The position numbers and the translations under genes are program-made. The notes below the pieces were generated by a model. It saw nothing but the letters and a program-made list of their open reading frames with translations. It ran no database searches and was not told where the DNA came from. Positions 17,693 to 26,936 of a stretch of 64,000 bases of DNA are shown in pieces. The stretch spans positions 186,001-250,000 of the forward strand of contig CAVWJW010000004.1 in NCBI GenBank assembly GCA_963755335.1, read 5' to 3'. Source of the DNA: UBA10649 sp963755335 (lineage in GTDB: Bacteria > Actinomycetota > Actinomycetes > S36-B12). Every line of letters begins with the position of its first letter. Within the stretch, counting starts at the first letter, position 1.

Positions 17693-19065
17693 TGACGACA
17701 CCGACCGCGTCGCCGCTCGCACGCGACGCATCCGAGCAGCTGCTGAGCGGATGGGGGCGCACCGCCCCGTCGCTGGCCCACGTCGAGTCGGTGACCTCCG
17801 TCGACGACGTCCAACGACTCATCGCCGCCGCGGGTGACCGCGGTGTGCTCGCTCGTGGGCTGGGTCGCTCGTACGGCGACGCCGCGCAGTCCGGCGGGGG
17901 CACCGTCCTCGACCTGGCGGCGATGTCGGGCGTCGTCCTCGATCCGGTCGCCGGCACCGTCACCGCCGGGGGTGGCGTGACCCTCGACGACCTGCTGCGC
18001 CTGATCGTGCCGGCCGGCTTCTTCGTCCCGGTCACCCCCGGCACGCGGATGGTCACCGTCGGCGGCGCGATCGCCGCCGACGTGCACGGCAAGAACCACC
18101 ACGTGGAGGGCACCTTCGGCTCGCACGTGACGGCGATGACCCTCGTCGACGGCTCCGGCACTGTTCGCGACCTGACACCCGACGGCACGCCCGAGGAGTT
18201 CTGGGCAACGGTCGGCGGCATGGGCCTCACGGGCGTCATCACCGAGGCGACCTTCGACCTCATCCGCATCTCGTCCTCGATGATCAGCGTCGACACCGAT
18301 CGCACGGCGGGCCTCGACGACCTGATGGACCGCATGATCGCCCGCGACGACGAGTACCGCTACAGCGTCGCCTGGATCGACAGCGTGCATCCGTCCGGTC
18401 GCGGCGTGCTCACGCGTGGCGATCACGCTCCCGCCGACTGGCTCCCGGCCAAGCCCGGCTCCGACCCACTCGCCTACGGAGCCAAGGCTCTCGCCACTGT
18501 TCCAGCGATCTTCCCCAGCGGTCTTGTCAATCCGCTGACCATGCGCGCCTTCAACGAGGCGTGGTTCCGCAAGGCGCCGAAGTCCAAGCAGGGCGAACTG
18601 CAGCCGATCGCTGCCTTCTTCCATCCCCTCGACATCGCGCACGAGTGGAATCGCGGATACGGCCCGCGGGGCTTCCTCCAGTACCAGTTCGCCGTGCCCG
18701 ATGCCGGCGGCCACCTCGTCGCCACGACGCTGGATCGACTGCGCGGCATCGGCGCGCTGTCGCCGGTGACGGTGCTCAAGCGGTTCGGTGCGGCCAATCC
18801 GGGCCCGCTGTCCTTCCCGCAGCCCGGCTGGACCCTGGCGATCGACGTGCCGGCCGGCGTTGACGGACTCGCCGAGGTGCTCGACGCTCTCGACGAGCTC
18901 GTCCTGGCCGAGGGCGGACGGCTCTACCTGGCCAAGGACTCCCGGATGTCACCCGCGATGATGGCGGCCTCGTATCCGCGGCTGGGCGAATGGCAGCGGG
19001 TGCGCGACCGGATGGACCCCAACGGGGTCTTCGCCTCGGATCTGGCAAGGAGACTGTCCCTGTGA
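17692..19065 (+). CDS. dprE1: Decaprenylphosphoryl-beta-D-ribose 2-oxidase
   Basis: A 457-aa FAD-dependent oxidase (VAO fold) that oxidises decaprenyl-phosphoryl-ribose at C2'. The FAD-binding domain contains RGLGRSYGDAAQSGGGTVLD (residues 55-74) and the GGAIAADVHGKNHHVEG loop with a conserved His. The C-terminus has RLYLAKDSRMSP and a terminal VFASDLARRLSL typical of DprE1. Aligned by eye, the position of mycobacterial Cys387, the residue attacked by benzothiazinones, is Ala383 here (PGWTLAIDVP). It overlaps ubiA and precedes dprE2 by 10 nt. Confidence 0.93.
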   Translation: MTTPTASPLARDASEQLLSGWGRTAPSLAHVESVTSVDDVQRLIAAAGDRGVLARGLGRSYGDAAQSGGGTVLDLAAMSGVVLDPVAGTVTAGGGVTLDDLLRLIVPAGFFVPVTPGTRMVTVGGAIAADVHGKNHHVEGTFGSHVTAMTLVDGSGTVRDLTPDGTPEEFWATVGGMGLTGVITEATFDLIRISSSMISVDTDRTAGLDDLMDRMIARDDEYRYSVAWIDSVHPSGRGVLTRGDHAPADWLPAKPGSDPLAYGAKALATVPAIFPSGLVNPLTMRAFNEAWFRKAPKSKQGELQPIAAFFHPLDIAHEWNRGYGPRGFLQYQFAVPDAGGHLVATTLDRLRGIGALSPVTVLKRFGAANPGPLSFPQPGWTLAIDVPAGVDGLAEVLDALDELVLAEGGRLYLAKDSRMSPAMMAASYPRLGEWQRVRDRMDPNGVFASDLARRLSL

Positions 19066-19075
19066 GGAAGACGTC

Positions 19076-19834
19076 ATGATGGATGCACTCGGCGAGCCCC
19101 AGGCGGTCCTCGTCCTCGGCGGGTCCAGCGAGATCGCGCTCGCCACGGTCAAGGCGCTGCCGCGCGCGCGGCTGCGTCGGGTCGTGCTTGCCGGTCGCCC
19201 CTCGTCGGCACTCGACGCCGCGGTTGCCGACCTGACGGCCCTGGGCATCGGCGGTGTCGTCGCGGAGCCGTTCGATGCGACGGACACGGCCGCGCACGGC
19301 GCGTTCATCGACTCGGTCTTCGCGGCCGGCGACGTCGACGTCGTGCTGCTGGCCTTCGGCGTCCTCGGCGATCAGGCGGAGGTCGAGAGCGACCCCAGCC
19401 TCGCCGTCGCGATGGCGACCACGAACTACACCGGCGCCGTCAGCGTGGGCCTGCATGTGGCCCGGCGCCTGCGGAACCAGGGGCACGGCGCCCTCGTGGT
19501 GATGTCCAGCGTGGCCGGTGATCGCGCTCGTCGGACGAACTTCGTGTACGGCTCCACCAAGGCAGGGCTCGATGCCTTCGCCCAGGGTCTCGGCGACGCG
19601 CTGCACGGGTCGGGCGCGCACGTGCTGATCGTGCGGCCGGGCTTCGTGCGCACTCGCATGTCGGCCGGCCTGCCGGAGGCGCCGATGACGATCAATCCCG
19701 ACGACGTCGCCGCGATCGTGGTCAACGCACTGCGCAAGGGCAAGGAGACCGTCTACGCGCCGGGCCCCTTGCGCTTCGTGATGATGGGCCTGAAGTCGGT
19801 GCCGCGGCCGGTCTTCCGGAAGCTGCCGATCTAG
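19076..19834 (+). CDS. dprE2: Decaprenylphosphoryl-2-keto-beta-D-erythro-pentose reductase
   Basis: A 252-aa short-chain dehydrogenase that completes the epimerisation of ribose to arabinose on the lipid carrier. The nucleotide-binding loop is VLGGSSEIALATVKAL. The catalytic Ser is in MSSVAGDR and the YxxxK pair in VYGSTKAGLDAF. The C-terminal KSVPRPVFRKLPI is typical of the family. Two in-frame ATGs (19076 and 19079) are adjacent. Position directly after dprE1 fixes the role. I see no arabinosyltransferase in the window. Confidence 0.92.
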   Translation: MMDALGEPQAVLVLGGSSEIALATVKALPRARLRRVVLAGRPSSALDAAVADLTALGIGGVVAEPFDATDTAAHGAFIDSVFAAGDVDVVLLAFGVLGDQAEVESDPSLAVAMATTNYTGAVSVGLHVARRLRNQGHGALVVMSSVAGDRARRTNFVYGSTKAGLDAFAQGLGDALHGSGAHVLIVRPGFVRTRMSAGLPEAPMTINPDDVAAIVVNALRKGKETVYAPGPLRFVMMGLKSVPRPVFRKLPI

Positions 19835-19848
19835 GCCAGAGTGGCCCG

Positions 19849-20677
19849 ATGGACGATCCGATCGCCCGTGTCGCCGCGCTGTTCGATGCGCTGTCGTCCA
19901 CCTATGACGCGGTCGGCGTGGACTTCTTCCAGCCCATCGCCGCCAGCCTGCTGGGCGCCGTCCCGCCGCGGCCGGACGAACGCTGGCTGGATGTCGGCTG
20001 CGGGCGTGGTGCCGTCCTGCTGCAGGCGGCGGAGGGCGTCCTGCCGTCGGGCTCGGTCACGGGGATCGACATCTCGCCCGCGATGGTCGACCTCGCCAAC
20101 GCGCAGGCGCAGGCGGCCGGCCTGAGGAATGCTCACGCCTTGGTCGGCAACGCGATGGCTCCTGTTTTCGCAGAGGACTCGTTCGACGTCGTGGCGTCCT
20201 GCCTCGTCCTGTTCTTCCTGCCGGAGCCCGGCGAGGCGCTGCGATCCTGGCTGCCACTTCTCGTTCCGGGCGGCCGGCTCGGCGTCACCACCTTCGGGGA
20301 GATCGATCCGAGGCTGGCGCACATCGACGACGTGTTCACGCCGTACCTGCCACCCGCGATGCTCGATGCACGGGCCAGCGGCCGACACGGTCCGTTCGCC
20401 AGCGACGCAGGCATGCAGGACCTCGTCGCGTCGGCGGGTTTCTCCGATGTGCAGCACGGTCGTCGAGACGATCCCTGTCCGGTTCGCCAACGGGGAGAAG
20501 TGGCATGACTTCAGCTGGTCGGTCGGGCAGCGGATGATGTGGCTCGCGGTGCCCGAGGATCAGCGGCCCGCGGTCAAGGAGCAGGCGCTGGAACGGTTTG
20601 CCGCGTGTGCGAACGCCGACGGATCCGTCGTGTTCACGCAGGAGATCCGACACACGCTGGCACGTCGTTCGGCGTAA
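19849..20677 (+). CDS. Class I SAM-dependent methyltransferase, frame interrupted once
   Basis: The first about 205 residues form a Rossmann methyltransferase. Motif I is WLDVGCGRGAVLLQA (about residues 46-60), followed by GIDISPAMVDLANAQA and a motif-IV-like SFDVVASCLVLFFLPEP. After about 20460 the sense continues in another frame (ETIPVRFANGEKWHDFSW ... VVFTQEIRHTLA), to a stop at 20677. One base would restore a protein of about 275 aa. Substrate unknown. It follows dprE2 by 14 nt, so it may belong to that operon, but nothing else links it to arabinan synthesis. Confidence 0.72.
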
Positions 20678-20687
20678 CGTGGCAGCC

Positions 20688-21149
20688 ATGAAGCGCCCTG
20701 TCACCGTGACGATCGCCGTCGTCCTTCAGTGGGTCGCCGCCGGAATCGCCACGTTCGTCGGACTCGAGCTCATCACCGCGGCCATCGAGTTGTCGGACGC
20801 GGACTCCGAGTCGGCCGTGGGCCAGGCGATCGCCGCCTCGGGGATCACGGACGTTTCTGCGTCACTGGTCGTTCGGGGCCTGCTGCTCGCCGGCGCTGTC
20901 GTCCTGGGCCTAGCCCTCCTGCGGATCGTCCTCGCCGTCTACCTCGCCCGCGGTCGCGCGTGGGCTCGCCTGGTCATCACGATCCTCGTGGTGCTCAATG
21001 CACTCAGCGGGGTGGCGTACCTGTTCCAGGACGCCTTCTGGCAGGGCTTCGGGATCATCGTTCTCGAGCTCGTCGTGCTGTGGCTGATGTACAACCCGCG
21101 GGCCAACGCGTTCATCTCCGATAGCACAGACCAGGCCGTTTCCGCCTGA
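20688..21149 (+). CDS. Small multi-pass membrane protein of unknown function
   Basis: A 153-aa product with about four hydrophobic stretches: VTIAVVLQWVAAGIATFVGL, VRGLLLAGAVVLGLALLRIV, LVITILVVLNALSGVAYLF and GIIVLELVVLWLMYNP. The start MKRPVTVTIAVVLQW and ending NPRANAFI resemble a widespread actinobacterial small membrane family whose function is not known to me. ATG 20688 is chosen because it starts just before the first helix, 10 nt after the methyltransferase stop. Confidence 0.65.
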   Translation: MKRPVTVTIAVVLQWVAAGIATFVGLELITAAIELSDADSESAVGQAIAASGITDVSASLVVRGLLLAGAVVLGLALLRIVLAVYLARGRAWARLVITILVVLNALSGVAYLFQDAFWQGFGIIVLELVVLWLMYNPRANAFISDSTDQAVSA

Positions 21150-21224
21150 TCTGCGCCATCCGTCAAGGGTCTTTCGCCCGAAATAGCCGGCTACATATTT
21201 CGATATCCACCCGACGTCGAGACA

Positions 21225-21241
21225 AAATGTTCTGAACATTT
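21225..21241. promoter_or_regulatory. Operator-like palindrome AAATGTTCTGAACATTT
   Basis: Eight-base arms around one central base are perfectly complementary. The site lies about 500 bp before the MCO start, among AT-richer sequence likely to contain a promoter. The half-site order (GTTC-N-GAAC) is opposite to the actinobacterial LexA box, so LexA is not implied. The cognate regulator is unknown. Confidence 0.5.
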
Positions 21242-21395
21242 CGTTCCGCCATGTGGGAAGCAGAGCGTGGGTCCACGACGGTCGGTTGTCCGGAATCGCC
21301 GTGAACGTCGCCTCTAGGGATGCCGGCACATCGGGCAAACAAGACGAATTTGTGGGGCTTTTGTCTTTACCTAGATTTGTTCTCTTCCTTGCAAT

Positions 21396-21558
21396 CGTGT
21401 GCGGCTGCGCACAGGGATCATCCATCGCAGATGGTTGATCCCTCAAGGACCATCACCTGGGGTGGCTACTCACGGGACCAAAGTCCCGCGCCACCGCTTT
21501 ACCTCATAAGGCCACTTGGGACTTCCAGCCCTGCATCAAGGTGAGATTTAGGTAAAGC
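21396..21558 (+). ncRNA. Candidate structured leader RNA (three stems plus a long-range helix)
   Basis: Reading 5' to 3': a short GTGCG/CGCAC stem near 21398-21412. Next is GGGATCA-T-CCATC / GATGG-T-TGATCCC with a GCA loop (21414-21442). Then GGTGGC/GCCACC (21461-21466 with 21490-21495) encloses CGGGAC-CAAA-GTCCCG (21473-21488). Finally GCTTTACCT (21496-21504) pairs with AGGTAAAGC (21550-21558). It ends about 190 nt before the MCO start codon. It does not match any riboswitch consensus I remember. A regulatory leader is inference. Confidence 0.45.
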
Positions 21559-21746
21559 ATGTACCTCGGAGAGCGATCTCTGTGAAGACGCATGAAAGCG
21601 CCTCGCCACCTGCCCTGATCGGCGGATGCGAGCACCAGACAACTGAACGTGCACAGGAGATACGAAGCGAGCAAGGCGGTTGATGGGCCTCGGCCGGTCA
21701 GGGCGGACTCAGGCAAAGCGCGGCGCGCATATACGAGGGGAAAGTC

Positions 21747-24700
21747 ATGAAGAAGACGTTGCTGCCGATCGTGACGGTGGTCGCACTTCTGACCATGCCG
21801 GTCAGTCAGGCGATGGCGGCTCCCAAGCCGACGCCGCCTGCTGCCAATTCCGGTAGTCAGATGAATATGACCGCGTCGCAGATGGCGTCCAGTCAGCCAG
21901 CCATGAGTGGCTGGGACATGGTGAAGATGCGCACGACCGCGAAGATGCGCGAGAAGGCGGCGCGCAACGCGAAACTCAAGGGCAAGCCCACTCAGGCTGT
22001 TTCGCCGACCACCTTATGTTGCTGCCAATGGCCCGGACTACTTCGGTCGATTCGCCCAACTACGCGACGAGCTCGCTGCCACGCCTGACGTGGAAGGTAT
22101 CCGGTGGTTCCGGCGCATGTGCGTACGGCGCGGGGAACCCCGTCATCCTGCCGATCTACGACCCGACGACCCTAACCTTCACGTGACCCCATCGACAACA
22201 GCCCTGTGCCGTTCGTCGACACACCCTTTGCGGCGAACCCGCTAACACCGGCGCCCCGCTACTCGACCCGGTGAACCAGACTGCCGCAGCTCGACTACAC
22301 GACCAAGGTCGATATCGCGGGCGGTATCCGCAAGTTCATCGAGCCGCTGCCGATGCTGGGCGCCTCAACAAGTGGCGCAACGGTGACGAACACTGCCGTT
22401 GCTGGCAGCAATCCTGCTACCTCGTACATTCCGGTGGCGGTGCCGGACACCAGAACGTATCCCGGGCTCCGACTACTACGAGATCGGGCTGCAGGACTAC
22501 TACCAGCAGTTCAGCCCGGACCTTCCGACGACGAAGCTGCGCGGCTACTACCAGATCAACGCACCCGGCGGGCCCGGCCGACCCGTTCTACCTCGGCCCG
22601 GTCATCGTGGCCCAGGCCGATCAGCGCCGGTGCGCGTCAAGTTCGTCAACCAGCTCCAACCGGAGCTGGCGGCAACCTCTTCCTGCCGGTCGACACGACC
22701 GCCATGGGCGCCGGCGTCGGACCTGACGGCACGACGATCTACTCCCAGGCCCGCGCGCGTCATCCACCTGCACGGTGGCCTGACCCCGTGGATCTCCGAC
22801 GGCACGCCCCACCAGTGGACGACGCCGGTCGGCGACGACCAAGTACCCCAAGGGCGTTTCGGTCACGTCGGTCCCCGACATGCCGGCCGTCCAGACGGTC
22901 AAGCAGGATGGCACGCCAAGGCGGGCGACACGGCCTCCGACGGCACGCTGACGTTCTTCTACACGAACAAGCAGTCAGCTCGCCTGATGTGGTACCACGA
23001 CCACGCGTACGGCCTGACCCGTCTGAACGTGTACGCCGGCGAAGTTGCTCGGTACCTTCTGCAGGACTCGTACGAGCAGAACCTGCAGCCACGGCGAATC
23101 CCGCTGATCCCCAGAAGAACCGTCCTCCCGAACGGCGAGGGCATTCCGCTGGTGATCCAGGACAAGGGCTTCGTGCCGGACAACACCCCGTCGGGATACT
23201 TCCCGGACGGTCAGCTGACCGACCAGGATCCGACGTGGAACTCGGCCGGCCACGTTGGGGTGGCGTGGGCGCCCTGTGGTTCCCGCACGTGTACATGCCC
23301 AACCAGAACCCCTATGACAACTCAGGGCCGCACCCAATGGGCCGCTGGGACTACGGTCCCTGGTTCTGGCCGATCTTCGGCACCGGGGCGGGCCTGGTCC
23401 ATGGCGAGACGACCAACCCCTAGGCATCGGGCGCCAGGCCGTGGGAACCGCCAGTGATTCCAGGCACTCCCAGTACCTACACGTATGGCACGGCCTTGCG
23501 ACGTCAGACGGCCTCCCTGGTGCCGGATGCATTCGTGGACACCGCCGTGGTCAATGGCGTGGCCTACCCGTATATGACCGTGGATCCAAAGGCGTACCGG
23601 TTCCGGATCCTCAATGGGGCAAGCGATCGGTACCTGAACTTGCAGATGTACTGCTCGGCGGCGGACCTGCCATGCCGCCACCGGTGGGCCATTCGCCACG
23701 GTCAACACCAAGGACATGTGGACGACAGGCGCGGTGGACGCCGAGTTCCGCAGAATGCAGCGGCCGGCGAGGTCCCGATGGTCCAGGCGAAGAAGGGGCC
23801 CGGCATCCCGGGCGACTCGCCAAGGACGGGCGGACCGGCGGTGTGCCGGATCCCGCGGCCGCGGCAGGTGCCTTCGTGCAGATCGGTTCCGAGGGCGGCG
23901 TGCTGCCGAACGCGGTCGATGTGCGAAACGCTCCGATCGGCTACAACTACAACCGTCGTGACATCGTCGTGCTGAACGTGCAGGAGCGGGCGCTGTGGAT
24001 GGGCCCGGCCGAGCGAGCTGACGTCGTCTACGACTTCGCGACCGCAGCCAACATGGGCTGCAAGAACGTCATCCTCTACAGCGACGCGCCATCGCCCGTG
24101 CCGATGTTCGATCCGAGGAACGACTACTACACCAATGACAAGAACCAGACGTCCACCGGTGGAGCTCCCACCACGCTGCCTGGCTATGGTCCCAACACCA
24201 GAACGATCATGCAGTTCCGCATCAATGGCGTGACGTCCGGCGTGCCGGCGAAGACGGCGAATGGAATTCCAGCGCGCTTCGCGCTGAGGTTCCGAAGTGG
24301 TTCGCGGCGACACAGCCGAAGCCGATCGTGCCGGAGACGCAGTACGCCGCCGCCTACCCGGGCGACGTCGTCAGCAGCCAGGACACGTACGCGCAGATCG
24401 AGACGTACTCGATGACGTGGCCGACCGGAAAGTCGGGCGAGGTCTCCGGGCTCAGCCTGACCAACGGGGGCTCGGGCTACCTCCCGACCGCCACGTTGTC
24501 CGGCGGTGGCGGCGGTAGCGGAGGTCAGCTGACTCCCGTCATCACCAACGGGGTAGTGACAGGGGTAACTGTGGCCAAGGCTGGTTCTGGCTACCGGTCG
24601 GTCCCGACCGTTACCATCTCGAGGCCCAACGGCGGGACAGGACTGCCACGGCCACGGTCAGGCTGACTGGTCAGGCCATCTCCTCCGTGACCGTCAACTC

Positions 24701-26262
24701 CGGCGGAAGTGGCTACACCACCGGGGCCACCGTGACGATTGCGGCACCGGCCACGGGCACCGCGGCGACGGCCACGGCGACGGTGGACCCGGCGACGGGC
24801 AAGGTTTCGGCGCTGACGCTCACGAATGTCGGAAGCGGCTACACCAGCAACCCGAGCGTCTCGATCCCGGCGACGTATTCGGGAGGCACCGCGGCAACGG
24901 CAACGGCGTCGATTGTGACCAAGGTGACGACAGCCACGGTTGCGGCGGAGCCGAAGACCATCCAGGAGCTCTTCGAGATGAACTACGGCCGGTACAACTA
25001 CACGTTCGGCGTGGAGTTGCCCTTCACCAACGCGGGAACCCAGACAACCCTGCCGATGGTGTACAACGAACCGACGACCGAGTTCCTCTATCCGTCGCAG
25101 GCCGGGACCCAGGTGGGGACGGCCCGTAACGGCACGACGATCTGGCGACTGACACACAACGGCCTAGTGACGCACACGGTGCACTTCCACCTGGCTGACG
25201 TGCAGGTCATCAACCGCGTCGGCTGGGACGGAGCAATCCGTCCGCCGGACGACAACGAGCTGGGCTGGAAGGAATCGGTCAAGGTCAATCCGCTCGAGGA
25301 CACGTTCGTGGCCATCCGACCGGTGACACCCGAACTGCCCTTCAAGGTCGGCGTCTCGGTTCGACCAGTCGACCCGACGCTTCCAGCCACGCAGCAGATG
25401 GCGGCAATCGACCCGGTCACCGGGCAGGGCATCACGTACACCAACACGCCCGTGGACATGGGCTGGGAGTACGTGTGGGCCGGCACTCCGTACGGGCACG
25501 AGGTCAACGACGAGAAGCGCGTAGTGACGTACGCCGGATCGCCCGCGGCGCCCTCGAACCTGAGTGCTTCCTACAAGGCCAGCAACAAGACGGTGACGTT
25601 GAGCTGGACGAACAACGCCAACTGGCAGCTCACGAACTACGTCGTGGAGCGTTCGAGCGACCGCAACTCTTCGCCAGTGGCAACGTAAGCACGCTGTCCG
25701 ACAAGGGGCCACTGACCGGTGGGTCATTGGTTCCCTGCAGGGTCCGATCACCCACGTTGGGCGGAGCGCTTCCAGGATGATGATGTTCACTGACAGTCCA
25801 GTGGCGAAGCGGTGCGACGAACGACCACCGGGTTCGTGCGGCAGAGCGCCAAATGGCTACTTGCAGTGGTCCGCTGGAGTGCAGGTCAAGGCTCCGACGT
25901 TCTACGTGCATGCTGCTCCTGCTCCCATGGCCCTGTCCCTGTCCAGACAGGCGCCATTTTATTGGCCGGAGCTCAGGGACCTGTGGAAATGGCCTCCGCT
26001 CGAACGGGGAAACCTGGGGATCAAACTCACATGCTCTCGCTGGTCGACTGACTCGACGTTCGCAACGAACGTGAAGTCCAAGAACGTCGCTGGCCTGACC
26101 ACCAACCCGGGAACCGCCTACAATGACTACGATCGTCAACGGCCTCGGCGGGGTGCAACCTTGGCACACACCACCAACTACTACGTACAGGTTCAGTCCT
26201 CACTTGAATGGGCAAACCTCCGCGCGGATACCGGCTGGCGATTTGCCGCTCAGGACCAGTAG
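21747..26262 (+). pseudogene. Large secreted multicopper oxidase 1 with GSGY repeats and FN3 end, multiply frameshifted
   Basis: The readable protein runs through many frames. It has a Sec signal (MKKTLLPIVTVVALLTMPVS..AMAAP) and a first cupredoxin domain with HLHGGLTPW (near 22770) and MWYHDHAYGLTRLNVYAGE (near 22985). Middle cupredoxin parts follow (WFPHVYMPNQNPYDN-like; VDPKAYRFRILNGASDRYLN), then a GSGY-repeat insert (about 24430-24920). The last cupredoxin domain has HTVHFHLADVQVINRVGWDG (near 25180), followed by an FN3-like tail (LSWTNNANWQLTNYVVERS). MCOs oxidise metals, phenols or bilirubin-like substrates using four coppers. Here the terminal HCHxxxH block is replaced by AGTPYGH (25479-25499), so three copper ligands are missing. 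Intact length would be around 1,500 aa. It looks like a tandem duplicate of the next gene. Confidence 0.75.
24430..24920 (+). repeat. GSGY-type protein repeats inserted in MCO 1
   Basis: Imperfect repeats of about 35-45 residues, each with a GSGY core, follow one another: LTNGGSGYLPTATLSGG, VAKAGSGYRSVPTVTI, VNSGGSGYTTGATVTI and LTNVGSGYTSNPSVSI. They are separated by Ala/Thr-rich ATATATV runs. Such beta-rich repeats are seen in large surface and phage-fibre proteins. A degenerate counterpart lies in MCO 2 at about 29850-30330. Confidence 0.7.
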
Positions 26263-26284
26263 CAACCCACTAGGCACCATCTAG

Positions 26285-26325
26285 CCGGAGGGCCGGTCAG
26301 GGAACAACCTCGGTCGGCCCTCCGG
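26285..26325 (+). terminator. Rho-independent-like terminator after MCO 1
   Basis: CCGGAGGGCCG (26285-26295) pairs exactly with CGGCCCTCCGG (26315-26325). It lies 22 nt after the last MCO 1 stop and has no clear T-run. Its sequence is related to the terminator behind MCO 2 (31372-31405). Confidence 0.7.
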
Positions 26326-26683
26326 GCGTGCGGTGACAATGCGCCAGATCGCACGACACGTGATGCATACACATCCACTTCGAGTCACCGCGTGCGCCCT
26401 GTGAGTAGGTTCGAATGAACCGTCGGCGAACACGGAAACCAGGCAGGGGATACCCACAACCTCGTCGCGGGAAAACAACGTGGGCGTTGTCATCACTATC
26501 AGCAGGCCGCAGGTCGGATCAGTAGTGGCTTGTGCTGCAAGCGCCATCGCCAGCAGTGTGATCACGTCCTTCCGGACCACCGCGTCGATGTCGCGCCACC
26601 GCGGCGCCCCAAGGCGATCGGGCCACCGCTCTTCGTCCCCTCCAGTCGGCGTCCCACCCAGAGCTGGGACGTCCCCTTGTTCA

Positions 26684-26797
26684 TTGACCGGTCAAATATC
26701 GGAACGCGTACGTTTGCCCATATGTCCTGATTGGCGCGCTCGGCCGCGACACGTACCCCTCATGCGGGGTGGAGTCCCGTTGACCTGTCACTTGACC
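26684..26797. promoter_or_regulatory. TTGACC motif cluster upstream of MCO 2
   Basis: The perfect palindrome TTGACCGGTCAA is followed about 90 bp downstream by two direct TTGACC copies 12 bp apart. These may be operator half-sites, or one copy may serve as a -35 box. No convincing -10 was found at the proper spacing. Confidence 0.4.
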
Positions 26798-26936
26798 ATT
26801 GGTACTGTTTCTTTACCTCGCCTTGGATTGCTAGGTTCCGCTTCACCTTTTCCTACACTCCCACCGTGGAATCGAAGGAGAGGAGGGGTTTCAGGGGAGC
26901 CAGCGTCAGTGCGCCGGCGTGCGAGGGGGGTTTCAC

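Larger units (their letters stand above)
21150..21746. other. Long intergenic leader region before the first large MCO gene
   Basis: About 600 bp with no convincing gene. It holds a 17-bp perfect palindrome (21225-21241), a cluster of stem-loops (21396-21558) and, at its end, the ribosome site GAGGGGAAAGTC before ATG 21747. It is less GC-rich than its surroundings near 21180-21400. Confidence 0.7.
26263..26936. other. Intergenic region between the two large MCO genes
   Basis: About 670 bp without a supportable gene. It begins with the terminator of MCO 1 (26285-26325). It contains the palindrome TTGACCGGTCAA (26684-26695) and two further TTGACC hexamers (26780-26785 and 26792-26797), then AT-richer sequence and a purine-rich AAGGAGAGGAGGGG stretch near 26875-26888. 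The MCO 2 ATG follows at 26937. Confidence 0.6.

Noticed and set aside
21396..21558. Assignment of the MCO leader stems to a c-di-AMP (ydaO) or c-di-GMP riboswitch.
   Set aside because: The conserved loop sequences I remember for these classes are not present; only generic stems match. It is kept as an unnamed candidate.
24430..24920. A CRISPR-like or tandem DNA repeat.
   Set aside because: The repeats are at protein level (GSGY) with variable DNA sequence and spacing; there are no constant DNA repeats.
25777..26262. A separate small gene at the end of MCO 1.
   Set aside because: It continues the FN3-like tail of the oxidase in a shifted frame (NYYVQVQSSLEW) and has no start signals of its own.
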